Below, piece by piece: positions 1 through 9,942 of a stretch of DNA of 64,000 nucleotides; the stretch's first letter is position 1, and each line of letters starts with the position of its first letter. The notes beneath the pieces are model-generated. The model was given only the letters and a program-made list of their open reading frames with translations. It ran no database searches and had not been told where the DNA came from. The stretch lies in NCBI GenBank assembly GCA_016647705.1, contig CM028335.1, positions 7,332,579 to 7,396,578 on the forward strand, in the 5' to 3' direction. The position numbers were made by a program, and so were the translations under genes. Source of the DNA: Eucommia ulmoides. Taxonomy: Eukaryota > Streptophyta > Magnoliopsida > Garryales > Eucommiaceae.

Positions 1-47
1 CAGTAGTAGTTGGGTTGACAGGTTGTCTAACACCACTAGTACTTGTT

Positions 48-401
48 TCAGTGTTCATTAGTAGAATATCCAACAGAAGAAAATTCAACGAATAGTTCTT
101 TTTTAACACGTAGTTCTCCATCAGGGCAATAATCACCATAATTACCGCCAATTAGGGTTTTCAAATATAGATGAATAGCATAAAGCAAATTGGCCTTTCT
201 CAACTTACTTGTTCTAATACTAATAAAGGATTCATTTATAAAAGGAACCTCAGAATATGCAGGGCTTAAATCTAGCATTCTTTCCATTCCTTTAATTGCA
301 GAAGTTATTTGGTCATAAAAATCATAAACTTCGTCTCTTGTTCTAATAATTAATTCATCAAAAGCAAGCATAAACTTATTTAGAAAAACTTGATCATTCA
401 T
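48..401 (-). CDS. Small ORF beside pararetrovirus, 117 aa
   Basis: I do not recognise this protein. The frame is open for 117 codons on the minus strand and starts with ATG at 401, three bases after the stop codon of the next ORF upstream (404-700). The first ~35 residues resemble the start of that neighbour: both open with MN, followed by an FxxKFxxAF-type stretch and an acidic, aromatic segment, so the two look like diverged duplicates. The middle is predicted helical and charged, and no membrane segment or known motif is visible. The tight spacing and AT-rich composition match the compact ORF style of the pararetrovirus fragments that begin near 779. A viral origin is therefore plausible but not shown. 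It could instead be a chance open frame. Confidence 0.45.
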   Translation of the reverse strand: MNDQVFLNKFMLAFDELIIRTRDEVYDFYDQITSAIKGMERMLDLSPAYSEVPFINESFISIRTSKLRKANLLYAIHLYLKTLIGGNYGDYCPDGELRVKKELFVEFSSVGYSTNEH

Positions 402-403
402 GA

Positions 404-700
404 TTATCTTCTTGTAGGATTATCAGTTTCTATAATTTCAAGCAGGTATTTTCGAATTTTATTTAGAATTTTTATCTTTCTATCGTCACTTATTCTTTCA
501 TTATTATCTCTTTGTATTTGAGCATATGCTGTTTCGATATTTGGGGAAAGTTGTATTAAGGGTTTTTCAGCAACAAAAGTAAGATAAGCACGTTGTAAGG
601 CTTCAATTTCTTCATGAAATTTGATAATATTTTCAGACGTTCCTAATTTAATACTTTCAAAAGCAGGTATAAATTTCTTTACAAATTCTTTCTTATTCAT
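404..700 (-). CDS. Small ORF beside pararetrovirus, 98 aa
   Basis: This 98-codon minus-strand frame has ATG at 700 and ends in TAA two bases before the ATG of the 48-401 ORF. The product is basic at its C-terminus and probably helical, with no recognised domain. Its N-terminus (MNKKEFVKKFIPAF) parallels that of the neighbour (MNDQVFLNKFMLAF), which suggests tandem duplication. The two ORFs sit like genes on one polycistronic RNA, as in Caulimoviridae, and the strand is the same as the long protease/RT copy at 3078-5244. A poly-T tract at 727-749 separates it from the plus-strand RT fragment. Function is unknown. Confidence 0.45.
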   Translation of the reverse strand: MNKKEFVKKFIPAFESIKLGTSENIIKFHEEIEALQRAYLTFVAEKPLIQLSPNIETAYAQIQRDNNERISDDRKIKILNKIRKYLLEIIETDNPTRR

Positions 701-778
701 GGTGAGAGATTTATGGTAAAAAGAGGTTTTTTTTTTTTTTTTTTTTTTTGTTATAAAAAGACAGAGTACTCATTTGCA

Positions 779-1534
779 ATCTATCTCTGCGCAAATGATA
801 TATTTGAAAAACTTACAAATAATTTTGGTAAAAATCCAACCGCTTTATGGGAAATTGATAAAACATACGCTATCATAGAATTAATCAATCCTGCTAATAT
901 AATCCAAGTAAGACCTATGAGATATTCCGAAGATGATATCAAAGAATTTGATGAACAAATTTAGGAACTTCTAAACCTACAGCTAATACGAGAAAGTAAA
1001 AGTCCCCACTCGAGTCCTGCCTTTATGGTCAGGAATCATTCTGAAATAAAACGAGGAAAAGCCAGAATGGTGGTTAACTATAAAAAGCTTAATGAAAAAT
1101 CAAGATTTGATGGATATTTTCTACCCCATAAAGAAATCCTAATCAATAGAACCAAGGGTAAAAATATTTTCTCAAAATTTGACTGCAAGAGTGGATTTTG
1201 GCAAATAAAATTAACAAACGAATCTGTTCCGTTAACTGCTTTTAGTACACACAATGGCCATTATGAATGGCTAGTTATGCCGTTTGGATTAAAAAATGCT
1301 CCTCAAATATTCCAAAGGAGGATGGACAAAGTATTTGGTAAGATGTCTGACTTCTGTATTGTATATGTTGACGATATACTTATATTCTCAGATGATGAAA
1401 AAGATCATTTAAAACATCTTAATGTCTTCGCAGACCAATGCCAAAAACGAGGAATCCTGTTATCAAAAAAGAAAGCTGAAATAGGAAAACATAAAATAGA
1501 ATTTTTTGGGACTAATAATTGATGCCACCAGCAT
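779..1534 (+). pseudogene. Endogenous pararetrovirus RT fragment, copy 1
   Basis: This is a caulimovirid-type reverse transcriptase fragment. The translation carries RMVVNYKKLN, FSKFDCKSGFWQIKL, HYEWLVMPFGLKNAPQIFQR and the catalytic box YVDD (1364-1375), a signature of plant pararetroviruses rather than of Ty3/gypsy elements. Homology with the other two copies starts at about 779, just after a poly-T run. A TAG at 962-964 replaces the CAG glutamine of copy 2, and an extra T near 1505 shifts the frame so the reading ends at 1522. Homology stops at about 1531, where the sequence flips to an antisense protease fragment. The RT palm is otherwise well preserved, so integration or duplication need not be ancient. 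Confidence 0.9.
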
Positions 1535-1537
1535 TTC

Positions 1538-1747
1538 AAAATTCACCAATTGTTTGGGTAAAGCAGGTTTTCTTGAAAAAGCTTAAGAAATTATTTCCTA
1601 GTAGCATTAATACTCCCATTGTATTTTGTTGATATATTAGCAGGATTCTAATATATCGATCTCCAAATAGTATTACAATGTTTGTAGCAATGATATTTAA
1701 GTCTAAAGATTTTCCTTCAAAGCCTTTGGCTTTTATGGTTAATGCTT
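1538..1747 (-). pseudogene. Antisense fragment of viral protease ORF
   Basis: About 210 bases match the plus-strand sequence at roughly 4258-4468 almost base for base, so they encode, on the minus strand, part of the second aspartic-protease ORF (around the LLGNNFL box and the residues upstream of it). The fragment is wedged between two plus-strand RT copies, and both joints are abrupt. It is a rearrangement scar rather than a gene. Confidence 0.8.
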
Positions 1748-2940
1748 TGAATTTTTAACTCCCTGCTCACACTGGATAAAATTACCACGCCTTAATAACA
1801 TAAACATCATTTATACGCAAAAACGTGGTGGTATCTATCTCTGCGCAAATGATATATTTGAAAAACTTGCAAATAATTTTGGTGAAAATGCAACCGCTTT
1901 ATGGGAAATTGATAAAACATACGCTATCATAGAATTAATCAATCCTGCTGATATAATCCGAGTAAGACCTATGAGATATTTCAAAGATAATATCAAAGAA
2001 TTTGATGAACAAATTCAGGAACTGCTAAACCTACAGCTAATACGAGAAAGTAAAAGTCTCTACTCAAGTCCTGCCTTTATGGTCAGGAATCATTTTGAAA
2101 TAAAACGAGGAAAAACCAGAATGGTGGTTAATTATAAAAAGCTTAATGAAAAATCAAGATTTGATGGATATTTTTTACCCCATAAAGAAAGCCTAATCAA
2201 TAGAACCAAGGGTAAAAAGATTTTCTCAAAATTTGACTGCAAGAGTGGATTTTGGCAAATAAAATTAACAAACGAATCTGTTCTGTTAACTGCTTTTAGT
2301 ACACCAAATGGACATTATGAATGGCTAGTTATGCCGTTTGGATAAAAAAATGCTCCTCAAATATTCCAAAGGAGGATGGACAAAGTATTTGGTAAGATGT
2401 TTGACTTCTGTATTGTATATGTTGAAGATATACTTATATTCTCAAATGATGAAAAAGATCATTTAAAACATCTTAATGTCTTCGCAGACTAATGCAAAAA
2501 ACGAGGAATCCTATTATCAAAAAAGAAAGCTGAAATAGGAAAACATAAAATATAATTTTTGGGACAAATAATTGATGCCATCGGAATTGAAATGCAACCC
2601 CATATCTGTGAAAAGATTACTGCTTTACCTGACAATTTGGAAGATAAAAAACAAGTTCAAAGATTCCTAGGAGTTTTAAATTATGCTGAAACATTTATTG
2701 AATGACTAGCTAGGCATAAACAACCCTTTCAAAGACTCCTTAAAAAAGGTGTTAAGTTTGAGTGGACAAAAGAAATTTCTAATAAAATAAAAGAAATTAA
2801 AAATCTTACTGCTTATTTACCCAGATTAACCTTACCTTCTGATGAAGATGATTTAATTCTTGAAACAGATGCATCTAATGCCTACTGGGGTGCTATTTTA
2901 AAAACTGCTACTGGAAAAATTTGTAGATATACTAGTGGAA
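1748..2940 (+). pseudogene. Endogenous pararetrovirus protease end-RT-RNase H, copy 2
   Basis: Reading starts in the C-terminal tail of the second protease ORF (GEFLTP, then HWIKLPRLN), passes through the RT and reaches the start of RNase H (LETDASNAYWGAIL near 2860-2900). It is decayed: TAA at 2343-2345 in the box MPFG-L, TAA near 2490 where copy 1 has CAA, a stop near 2552, another near 2702, and the catalytic box reads YVED (2418-2429) instead of YVDD. The segment is one arm of an inverted repeat whose other arm is 3078-4267. As a caulimovirid RT it would have copied pregenomic RNA to DNA. This copy cannot do so. Confidence 0.9.
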
Positions 2941-3077
2941 GATTCTTTAGGAACAAGAATAGAATACACCCAAAGACAAATAGGTATGTGGTGTGCTACT
3001 GCTAAAAATACTGAATTATATAGAAAAGACCATCAACTAGGACTCTGCTGTGACAACCAATCTGAAGCTCCAGATGT

Positions 3078-3938
3078 TCCACTAGTATATCTACAAATTT
3101 TTCCAGTAGCAGTTTTTAAAATAGCACCCCAGTAGGCATTAGATGCATCTGTTTCAAGAATTAAATCATCTTCATCAGAAGGTAAGGTTAATCTGGGTAA
3201 ATAAGCAGTAAGATTTTTAATTTCTTTTATTTTATTAGAAATTTCTTTTGTCCACTCAAACTTAACACCTTTTTTAAGGAGTCTTTGAAAGGGTTATCTA
3301 TGCCTAGCTAGTCCATCAATAAATGTTTCAGCATAGTTTAAAACTCCTAAGAATCTTTGAACTTGTTTTTTATCTTCCAGATTGTTAGGGAAAACAGTAA
3401 TCTTTTCACATATATGGGGTTGCATTTCAATTCCGGTGGCATCAATTATTAGTCCCAAAAATTCTATTTTATATTTTCCTATTTCAGCTTTCTTTTTTGA
3501 TAACAGGATTCCTCGTTTTTGGCATTGGTCTGCGAAGACATTAAGATGTTTTAAATGATCTTTTTCATCATCTGAGAATATAAGTATATCGTCAACATAT
3601 ACAATACAGAAGTCAGACATCTTACCAAATACTTTGTCCATCCTCCTTTGGAATATTTGAGGAGCATTTTTTAATCCAAACGGCATAACTAGCCATTCAT
3701 AATGGCCATTGGGTGTATTAAAAGCAGTTAACGAAACAGATTCGTTTGTTAATTTTATTTGCCAAAATCCACTCTTGCAGTCAAATTTTGAGAAAATCTT
3801 TTTACCCTTGGTTCTATTGATTAGGATTTCTTTATGGGGTAGAAAATATCCATCAAATCTTGATTTTTCATTAAGCTTTTTATAGTTAACCACCATTCTG
3901 GCTTTTCCTCGTTTTATTTCAGAATGATTCCTGACCAT
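3078..3938 (-). pseudogene. Endogenous pararetrovirus RT-RNase H, copy 3
   Basis: This is the third and best-preserved RT copy: open from 3938 to a TAA at 3294, with intact YVDD (3588-3599), MPFGLKNAPQIFQR, and the thumb/connection region ending near LNYAETFIDGL. Copies 1 and 2 have three T residues where this copy has two, near 3940, so the frame shifts relative to the upstream protease ORF. After the TAA (CAA in copy 2) RNase H sequence including ETDASNAYWGAIL continues to the palindrome centre. In Caulimoviridae protease, RT and RNase H form one polyprotein, so the split here is degenerative. Confidence 0.9.
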
Positions 3939-4609
3939 AAGGCAGGACTCGAGTGGGGACTTTTACTTTCTCGTATTAGCTGTAGGTTTAGCAGTTCCTG
4001 AATTTGTTCATCAAATTCTTTGATATCATCTTCAAAATATCTCATAGGTCTTACTCGGATTATATCATCAGGATTGATTAATTCTATGATAACGTATGTT
4101 TTATCAATTTTCCATAAAGCGGTTGGATTTTCACCAAAATTATTTGTAAGTTTTTCAAATATATCAGTTGCGCAGAGATAGATACCACCACGTTTTTGCG
4201 TATAAACGATGTTTATGTTATTAAGGCGTGGTAATTTTATCCAGTGTGAGTAGGGAGTTAAAAATTCACCAATTATTTGGGTAAAACAGGTTTTCTTGAA
4301 AAAGCTTAAGAAATTATTTCCTAGTAGCATTAATACTCCCATTGTATTTTGTTGATATATTAGCGGGATTCTAATATATCGATCTCCAAATAGTATTACA
4401 ATGTTTGTAGTAATGATATTTAAATCTAAAGGTTTTCCTTCAAAGCCTTTGGCTTTTATGGTTAATGTTTTAGTCTTTTTCCATATTTTATAAGGTAATA
4501 CATTTTTATTCATTAAGCAAATATCGGCACCAGTGTCCAGGAGACATGGTATGTAAACGATACTATTGTTAATAACTATTCCAATTTTGAAAAAGATAGG
4601 ATTTCTCAT
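3914..4609 (-). CDS. Viral aspartic protease ORF 2 with RT start
   Basis: This 231-codon frame has a retropepsin-like domain: catalytic LLDTGAD at residues 23-29 and the closing LLGNNFL at 95-101. It is followed by a linker rich in aromatic residues and the approach to RT (DDIKEFDEQIQELLNLQLI near residues 194-212). The ATG lies inside the stop of the upstream protease ORF (ATGA overlap, 4606-4609), which suggests termination-reinitiation coupling as used by plant pararetroviruses. A one-base deletion near 3940 breaks the join to RT, so the last ~10 residues are out of frame. A protease directly upstream of RT is the normal caulimovirid order. A second, separate protease ORF before it is unusual. 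Confidence 0.8.
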   Translation of the reverse strand: MRNPIFFKIGIVINNSIVYIPCLLDTGADICLMNKNVLPYKIWKKTKTLTIKAKGFEGKPLDLNIITTNIVILFGDRYIRIPLIYQQNTMGVLMLLGNNFLSFFKKTCFTQIIGEFLTPYSHWIKLPRLNNINIVYTQKRGGIYLCATDIFEKLTNNFGENPTALWKIDKTYVIIELINPDDIIRVRPMRYFEDDIKEFDEQIQELLNLQLIRESKSPHSSPALWSGIILK

Positions 4610-5244
4610 ATAATTTTTGGAGCATGTACTTCCTCATTTCCTATGGTAAGCATTATTGAATTATAGGTAATTCTATAAGGGTAGCAGTGGTCAAGAAAGT
4701 TATTTCCTAGTAACAATTCTATTTTTTCATCTTTATCCAAATGTATTGAGAATAACAATTCTTTGTTTCCAATGATTAAAGGGATTTCAGCAGTATGTGT
4801 TATCATATGCTTGAATCCATTAAGATCTTTGTAGACATAAACTTCTTTTAGCATATTTTTAGGCATTTCATCAGATATCTTATAAGGAGATATATGACTA
4901 ACAGATGCACCAGTATCTATTAGGGCTTCTACTTCTTTTAAATTATTTCCATTGAAATATTTTACTTTAATCTTGTAGATTGGAACATCAACTTTCTTTT
5001 CTATCATTCGTCTATCTATAGAACATTCTCCTATCTCTCCACCAATTATTTTTAAAGAAGAAATCCTTTTAATTTTTCCAAAGTTATTAGTATCGTCGAA
5101 ATCAGGTAATATTCTTTTAGTTTTTCCAGAGTTGCTAAAGTCTGATTGCATCTTGTGTCTTTTGTTTCTATATGTGCATAGTTCATAGGTTTGGAAGCAT
5201 TTCAAGAAATTTTCACAGAAATAAGTCCAAACCGCTTTCGACAT
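4606..5244 (-). CDS. Viral aspartic protease ORF 1, 212 aa
   Basis: The frame is fully open, with a basic N-terminal third (residues 1-85), then a retropepsin-like fold: LIDTGAS at 108-114, a hydrophobic-Gly flap region and LLLGNNFL at 177-184. The two features match those of the downstream ORF at similar spacing, so the two protease domains look like a tandem duplication that later diverged. It could process the viral polyprotein, or it could be a structural relic. Just upstream (5245-5299) another minus frame has CPQC followed by basic residues, which suggests the true N-terminus lies in a shifted frame. The family is judged from neighbouring RT, not from a search. Confidence 0.75.
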   Translation of the reverse strand: MSKAVWTYFCENFLKCFQTYELCTYRNKRHKMQSDFSNSGKTKRILPDFDDTNNFGKIKRISSLKIIGGEIGECSIDRRMIEKKVDVPIYKIKVKYFNGNNLKEVEALIDTGASVSHISPYKISDEMPKNMLKEVYVYKDLNGFKHMITHTAEIPLIIGNKELLFSIHLDKDEKIELLLGNNFLDHCYPYRITYNSIMLTIGNEEVHAPKII

Positions 5245-5330
5245 CAGGTTGTCCCGTTCTTTTACTCAAAGTTTTAATTGTTTTTTTACATTGAGGACAA
5301 TATTAGAACTAGGTATGAGGGAGGGTTACT

Positions 5331-6222
5331 TAATGTCGCAGTAAAAAAAAAATGCACATTAAGTTCGGGAATATATATTTTTTTTAGTCGATGCATGTGA
5401 ATCCGTAGGGGTAAAATTGTTATATTATGAAAGTTGCATTTAAATTAATTCCAAAGTGTACTATTGTTCATACACCCTAATTTTAAGTTTGATAATCTTA
5501 ACTTATGTTAGCGACTTGTTGAATAGCAGCTAAAAATATGAATTTGTGTTGTTCTCTCTAAAAAAAAGATACACAATAAAAAAAAATTGTGAAAAAATAA
5601 TAATAAAAAAATATTGATCGGTTAATCTTGAAGGCTAGGATGTTCGAGTAATTAAGTCTTTTAGGGTGTCTCAACACCTAATGACCCGAGTCAACTGGAT
5701 TGGGGTCATTAGCCCAACACTCACTACATGGACATATTAGAAAACCCAGTAAGACTAACATTACACATATCAATTGCTTAAAAAAAAATAACGATATAAA
5801 TAAAATTTTAGAGAGAAGAATGAAGTCCTTTTTGAGGTTGAAATTCATCAATTTACTAATGTTTGTTGAGATGACTTATACTTGAGATTGAGCCATTTGA
5901 ACAAAGTAAGACATATAATTAAATTGAGTGTTTTCTGATAGAAATAATAGTGATACTCTTCGTTATGCATGTGTTCCACTAATAAATATATTTATGAACT
6001 CTACCTATTGTGCTTAAAAGACTATTATAAAAGATATAGATGTTTGTACGTATCATCACTGTAAACCTTCACAAGACTAAAACTCGTTCACTAGGGATTG
6101 CCTAGGGGTTTAAAGACTTATTGCATACGCTAAATACAATTGTGTTCCTCACGAAAGTGACATCTTCATTTTTTTAGAATTTTGTTTTGCTCGAGGAATA
6201 GCAAAATGTAAGTGTGGGGGTG
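5331..6222 (+). other. Noncoding 3' internal remnant of an Athila-type element
   Basis: I see no gene here. The last ~40 bases (GCTCGAGGAATAGCAAAATG, then AAGTGTGGGGGTG) match the untranslated tail and polypurine tract that precede 3' LTRs elsewhere in the window (59190-59231, and the reverse complement of 61776-61815). A perfect 10-bp hairpin stem, CTAATGACCC / GGGTCATTAG, lies at 5679-5712. The left limit with the viral fragments is unclear. Confidence 0.5.
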
Positions 6223-7533
6223 TGATCGTTCTCAATTTTATACTAATTCTCCACCTTTAATCTACATTTTTAATAGTCTTTTTATTAATTTTTAATTAGT
6301 AATAATATAATTTATTAGTTTTGTAGAATAAAATTGAAAATACAAAAAACACAAAAAAAAAAGTCGAAGAAAATAGGCGAAAAGAGTGAGAAATAGAAGA
6401 TAAATCGGACCGACCTGCTCGAGACTCGCAATTCGACCTACAGATCACACTTGGATTGGGTCAGACACGCGATGCACATCAATAGAAAGTTGGCCGTGAT
6501 TTGTAACAGATGAGTTTTTTGGAAAAGGCAACCAAGGCCATTTATGGTAATTTAGTGGGATATTAAAGATCAATTAAATAAACAAGAGGGGGTAGTCAGC
6601 AAAAAAGATTCTACTTGTTTTATTTCCTTGTTCATTTGGCTAGTATCTTGATTTATATTCTTCTTGGCCGAAACAAACAATAACTTTTTTGGGAGGAATT
6701 TTCTTTCATTCATTTTCCTTTTTTATTTTTTTTCCACTTTTGAGTTTTTAGGTTTTATTTTTCCAGTGGTTTTGTTCGGCCAAATTGTTAGGGAGCTTCT
6801 TCAATGGTTTTGTTGAACATCTTTTGACGAAGAACAATCCATGAACGACTAAGGCATAAATCGGGTTAGGGCTGTATTTCTTCTGAAATTTATCTATGTA
6901 ATTTTATCCTTGTTCCAATTATATTTTATTCTTATGTGTGTAAGGTTGTAAAACGAGGATTGCGGTCTTAAACATTTTTCTTGAATAGTTTATGTTCTAA
7001 ATGTTGTTATAGAGATTTAGATTTGAATTTATTCGTATCTCAAATGTTAGATCTAATACTTGTGGTTTAGATCTAACAGTTTTACAATCAGTTTTAGTGG
7101 TATCGATACAACTTAATTGGATAAATTATACTGAACGATTAATTCACCTTAGATTAGTTAATGTAGAAATTGAATCGTGAAGATAGTTTATCCCAATTAA
7201 TTGGTCGATTTATTTTTCGCGATGATATTGGCTTGTAGTTAATATTACTTGATTACACACCGAATGAAAGAAATTGGAATAAAATATACAAGATAAATTG
7301 ATGAATTTATGCATGTCCCTGACCCGAACCTTTATATTTATTATATTTTAATTGATTAATATTCTGTTATTTCATTATTAGAATTCAAAACCAAACCAAA
7401 ATCCTTTATTTCACTCAAGAAAAATAAAATACAAAATTAATAGTTACAATTTAATCCCTGTGGATCGACCTTGTACTTAAGTACTATATTACGATAATTG
7501 GCGCTTAAATTGTGAATAAAATTTGAGCAATCA
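6223..7533 (+). mobile_element. Athila-type LTR, 3' LTR of a truncated element
   Basis: The LTR starts TGATCG directly after a polypurine tract and ends GAGCAATCA. It belongs to the same family as the solo LTR at 48270-49691: both share the block ATTCACCTTAGATTAGTT, the GGCTTGTAGTTA stretch and the terminal CCCTGTGG region. It abuts the truncated minus-strand LTR at 7534, so it either inserted into or recombined with that element. Confidence 0.7.
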
Positions 7534-8427
7534 AATACACTCCCGAGTCATTAGATCGTCGCGTTGTGTTTAAACCATAGTCTGAATTCGGGGTTACCTC
7601 TCCCGAGTGTCAAATCTCGATTTCTCAAACCAATCACAATACCATAACAAGCATATAATGATTGTAATAAAATGGTAAACACAATCGAATATGGTTGAAA
7701 AACTGATAACAAAACAAAGATCACACAAACAATGTTTTTATAAACAAATCGCTCCCTAGACAATATATGTTTAACTACACATGACCATAGCCCTATATTC
7801 AACAATACACAAGCTAAACATAAACAAAACTATCAACCAAAACTAAGAAATAAAGAGACTAGCTGTTATATGAAGAATTGACGCTAAAATCGCTATGAGA
7901 TCGTTTCCTTTTCTTGGCTTTATGATATTCTCTTGGTTGATAGGGTTCGGAGCTCAAAAATTAGTCCAAAAAACATTCTTGGTATGTTGGGAGAAGAGAG
8001 AAGATATAAGGGATAAAAAATATCAAGAAAATATCCCAAAATATCTAAAACATTTGGTGCTGAATCGCTGCAGCGGTAGGAATCACCGCTGCAACGGTGG
8101 GAAGTCAGTAGGGTCATTGACGGATGACCGTTACAGCGGTAAGGTTTACAACTGCAGCGGTGGGCAAGTAGAAGGGTCCTATTCTATTGACCGCTGCAGC
8201 GGTGGACCTGCAATCTTGCACTTTCCTTCTTTGCTCTTTTTTCACTGTTCTTCTACTGACATTCCACCGATTTGCTCGTTTATGGATTGTTTTCATTCAT
8301 TTTCATTCCAAACACCTAATTTATAACAAAATAAATAAAAACGTATTAACACATATTAAAACACTATAATAATACTCGAAAATTACCAAAATAGATTTGG
8401 AAATATATAGACAAATTTCATCTATCA
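7534..8427 (-). mobile_element. Truncated 3' LTR of minus-strand LTR element
   Basis: On the minus strand the LTR begins TGATAGATG at 8427 after a tract reading GGGGGTATT, and runs left. It matches the complete LTR at 10822-12158 but lacks the terminal ~465 bp, cut off at 7533/7534. It contains a palindrome cluster at 8058-8205 and conserved text with CTCCCGAGTCATTAGATC. Confidence 0.75.
8058..8205. repeat. Cluster of CGCTGCAGCGG palindromes in LTR
   Basis: Six imperfect copies of a GC-rich palindrome centred on CTGCAG (for example CCGCTGCAGCGG) alternate with GGGAAGTCAGTAGGG-like spacers in otherwise AT-rich DNA. Equivalent clusters occur at 11820-11955 and 61411-61575, and with a related core at 46125-46330. 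Confidence 0.75.
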
Positions 8428-9942
8428 AATACCCCCAAATTAACAATTTTCCTAATCTTTGAGTAAAACACCCACATTAAAATAAAAAAACACAACGGAA
8501 TTAACTAACACAAATACTAAACAATGAATAAAAACATAAACTACCTAAACATAAACAACCTAAACATAACGATATGCGAGTTTTGAATTCAACTAATCGA
8601 CCATAAGGTTTTCCCTCAACGGCCCCCAATTATATCGAGTTCAGGAGTCAAACGCACCATGTGGTGTTCTAGAATTTTAACATTCGATAATGGTAAATGC
8701 CATTCTAGATCCTTCTCAAGTGTGTGTGTGAAAACTTAATTAAATAAATATTCAAAGACCAGATTGGATTATCCGCCAACGAAGCTCATGACTTATACCA
8801 TAAAGGATTAGGATATCCATATGCCTGACTGAGTTCCACTCTCCACTAATGTAGACTTGGAAGTTCAAAAAGATCAATAGGACTTGGTTCGATTTTCGAA
8901 AAATGGCCAAGGGTATATTGGGAATATAAAACATGTTAATGTCTTTAACTCAACGATACCCAAGTCACAATGTTTGGCACACAATCACACTCGAACCCTA
9001 ATATATAAATTCGAAATAACCCTGAACATACATTTAAGAACTCCGTACTCACTTGTCAAAAGAAATAGAAATAAAACGATATTTACATATGTTTTTTTTT
9101 TAACATAAACCACACCCCCAAACTTATTCGATTTTTACAATTTCACGGGTGTGGAAATACGATAGAAAAATGACAAGTGAGTACTAAAATACCAAACCAA
9201 TCAAAAGTTCACCCAAAACCTAACCGCTCACTTCAAGTAGCATACACGAATGCTAACTTGATTTCACTTAGATTGTGCCTTCGGTTTAGCGATATAGGTT
9301 AGGAAAGAATTCAATTGGTCGGGGTATTTGTTACGTGTTCAAAATTGAAACGGCTTATAGGCTTCGACATGATAACGAGGGATAAGCATATTACAAGGTA
9401 AACTTCAAAGGCTCAAGTGATAAAATGAATGACTAAATCATGTCTCCTGAACTACCTCGCCTAGGATTTCGCCTCAAGTTTCTCCCAATCAAGTTCTAGA
9501 ATCCCTTAAATTGTCATGAATTTGACTAATGGATAATTGGCCTCAAATCAATTGAATAGCTATACATTGAGTCTACGTGCTCGTGCAAATTAGGTTTCGC
9601 AATAACTTTTACCAAAACGACATGCCAAGCACACAGAACACACATGAATGGACATTACTCTTGACCTTGAAAAACAACTAGATGATAATTTCATCATCGG
9701 GTAATAACCCAGATGAACTCAAAAACTCAGCACACACAACAACTACTATAAACAATAACATGCTAACTGAACTAAACAAGCATGCATACAATTAAATAAT
9801 AAATTAACTTAAAATATATAACTAACAACAATAAAGCATACTAGCATACTGCACATTACTCCCAAACTTAAAATGGGCAGTGTCCACAGTGATCCAATCA
9901 TCGTTCTCAATAATTGAAATATAGCATGCCGACGAAGGGGGT
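8428..9942 (-). other. Long 3' untranslated part of gag/pol-less LTR element
   Basis: No convincing coding region is present. It matches, in the same orientation, 61776-63277, and matches the plus-strand tail 57610-59231 of the Athila element. Three polypurine-like tracts on the minus strand (near 8430, 9110 and 9855) mirror those of the other two elements. Confidence 0.65.

Larger units (their letters stand above)
1748..4267. repeat. Large inverted repeat of viral pol sequence
   Basis: Arms 1748-2940 (+) and 3078-4267 (-) are reverse complements of each other with scattered differences. They are separated by a 137-bp spacer (2941-3077) whose reading frames match no RNase H. The arrangement is tail to tail for the viral pol gene. 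A transcript crossing it would form a long hairpin. Confidence 0.85.

Noticed and set aside
2935..3135. Open frame of 66 codons at the centre of the viral inverted repeat
   Set aside because: It crosses the palindrome spacer and ends in antisense RNase H sequence, so it is a chimera of the rearrangement.
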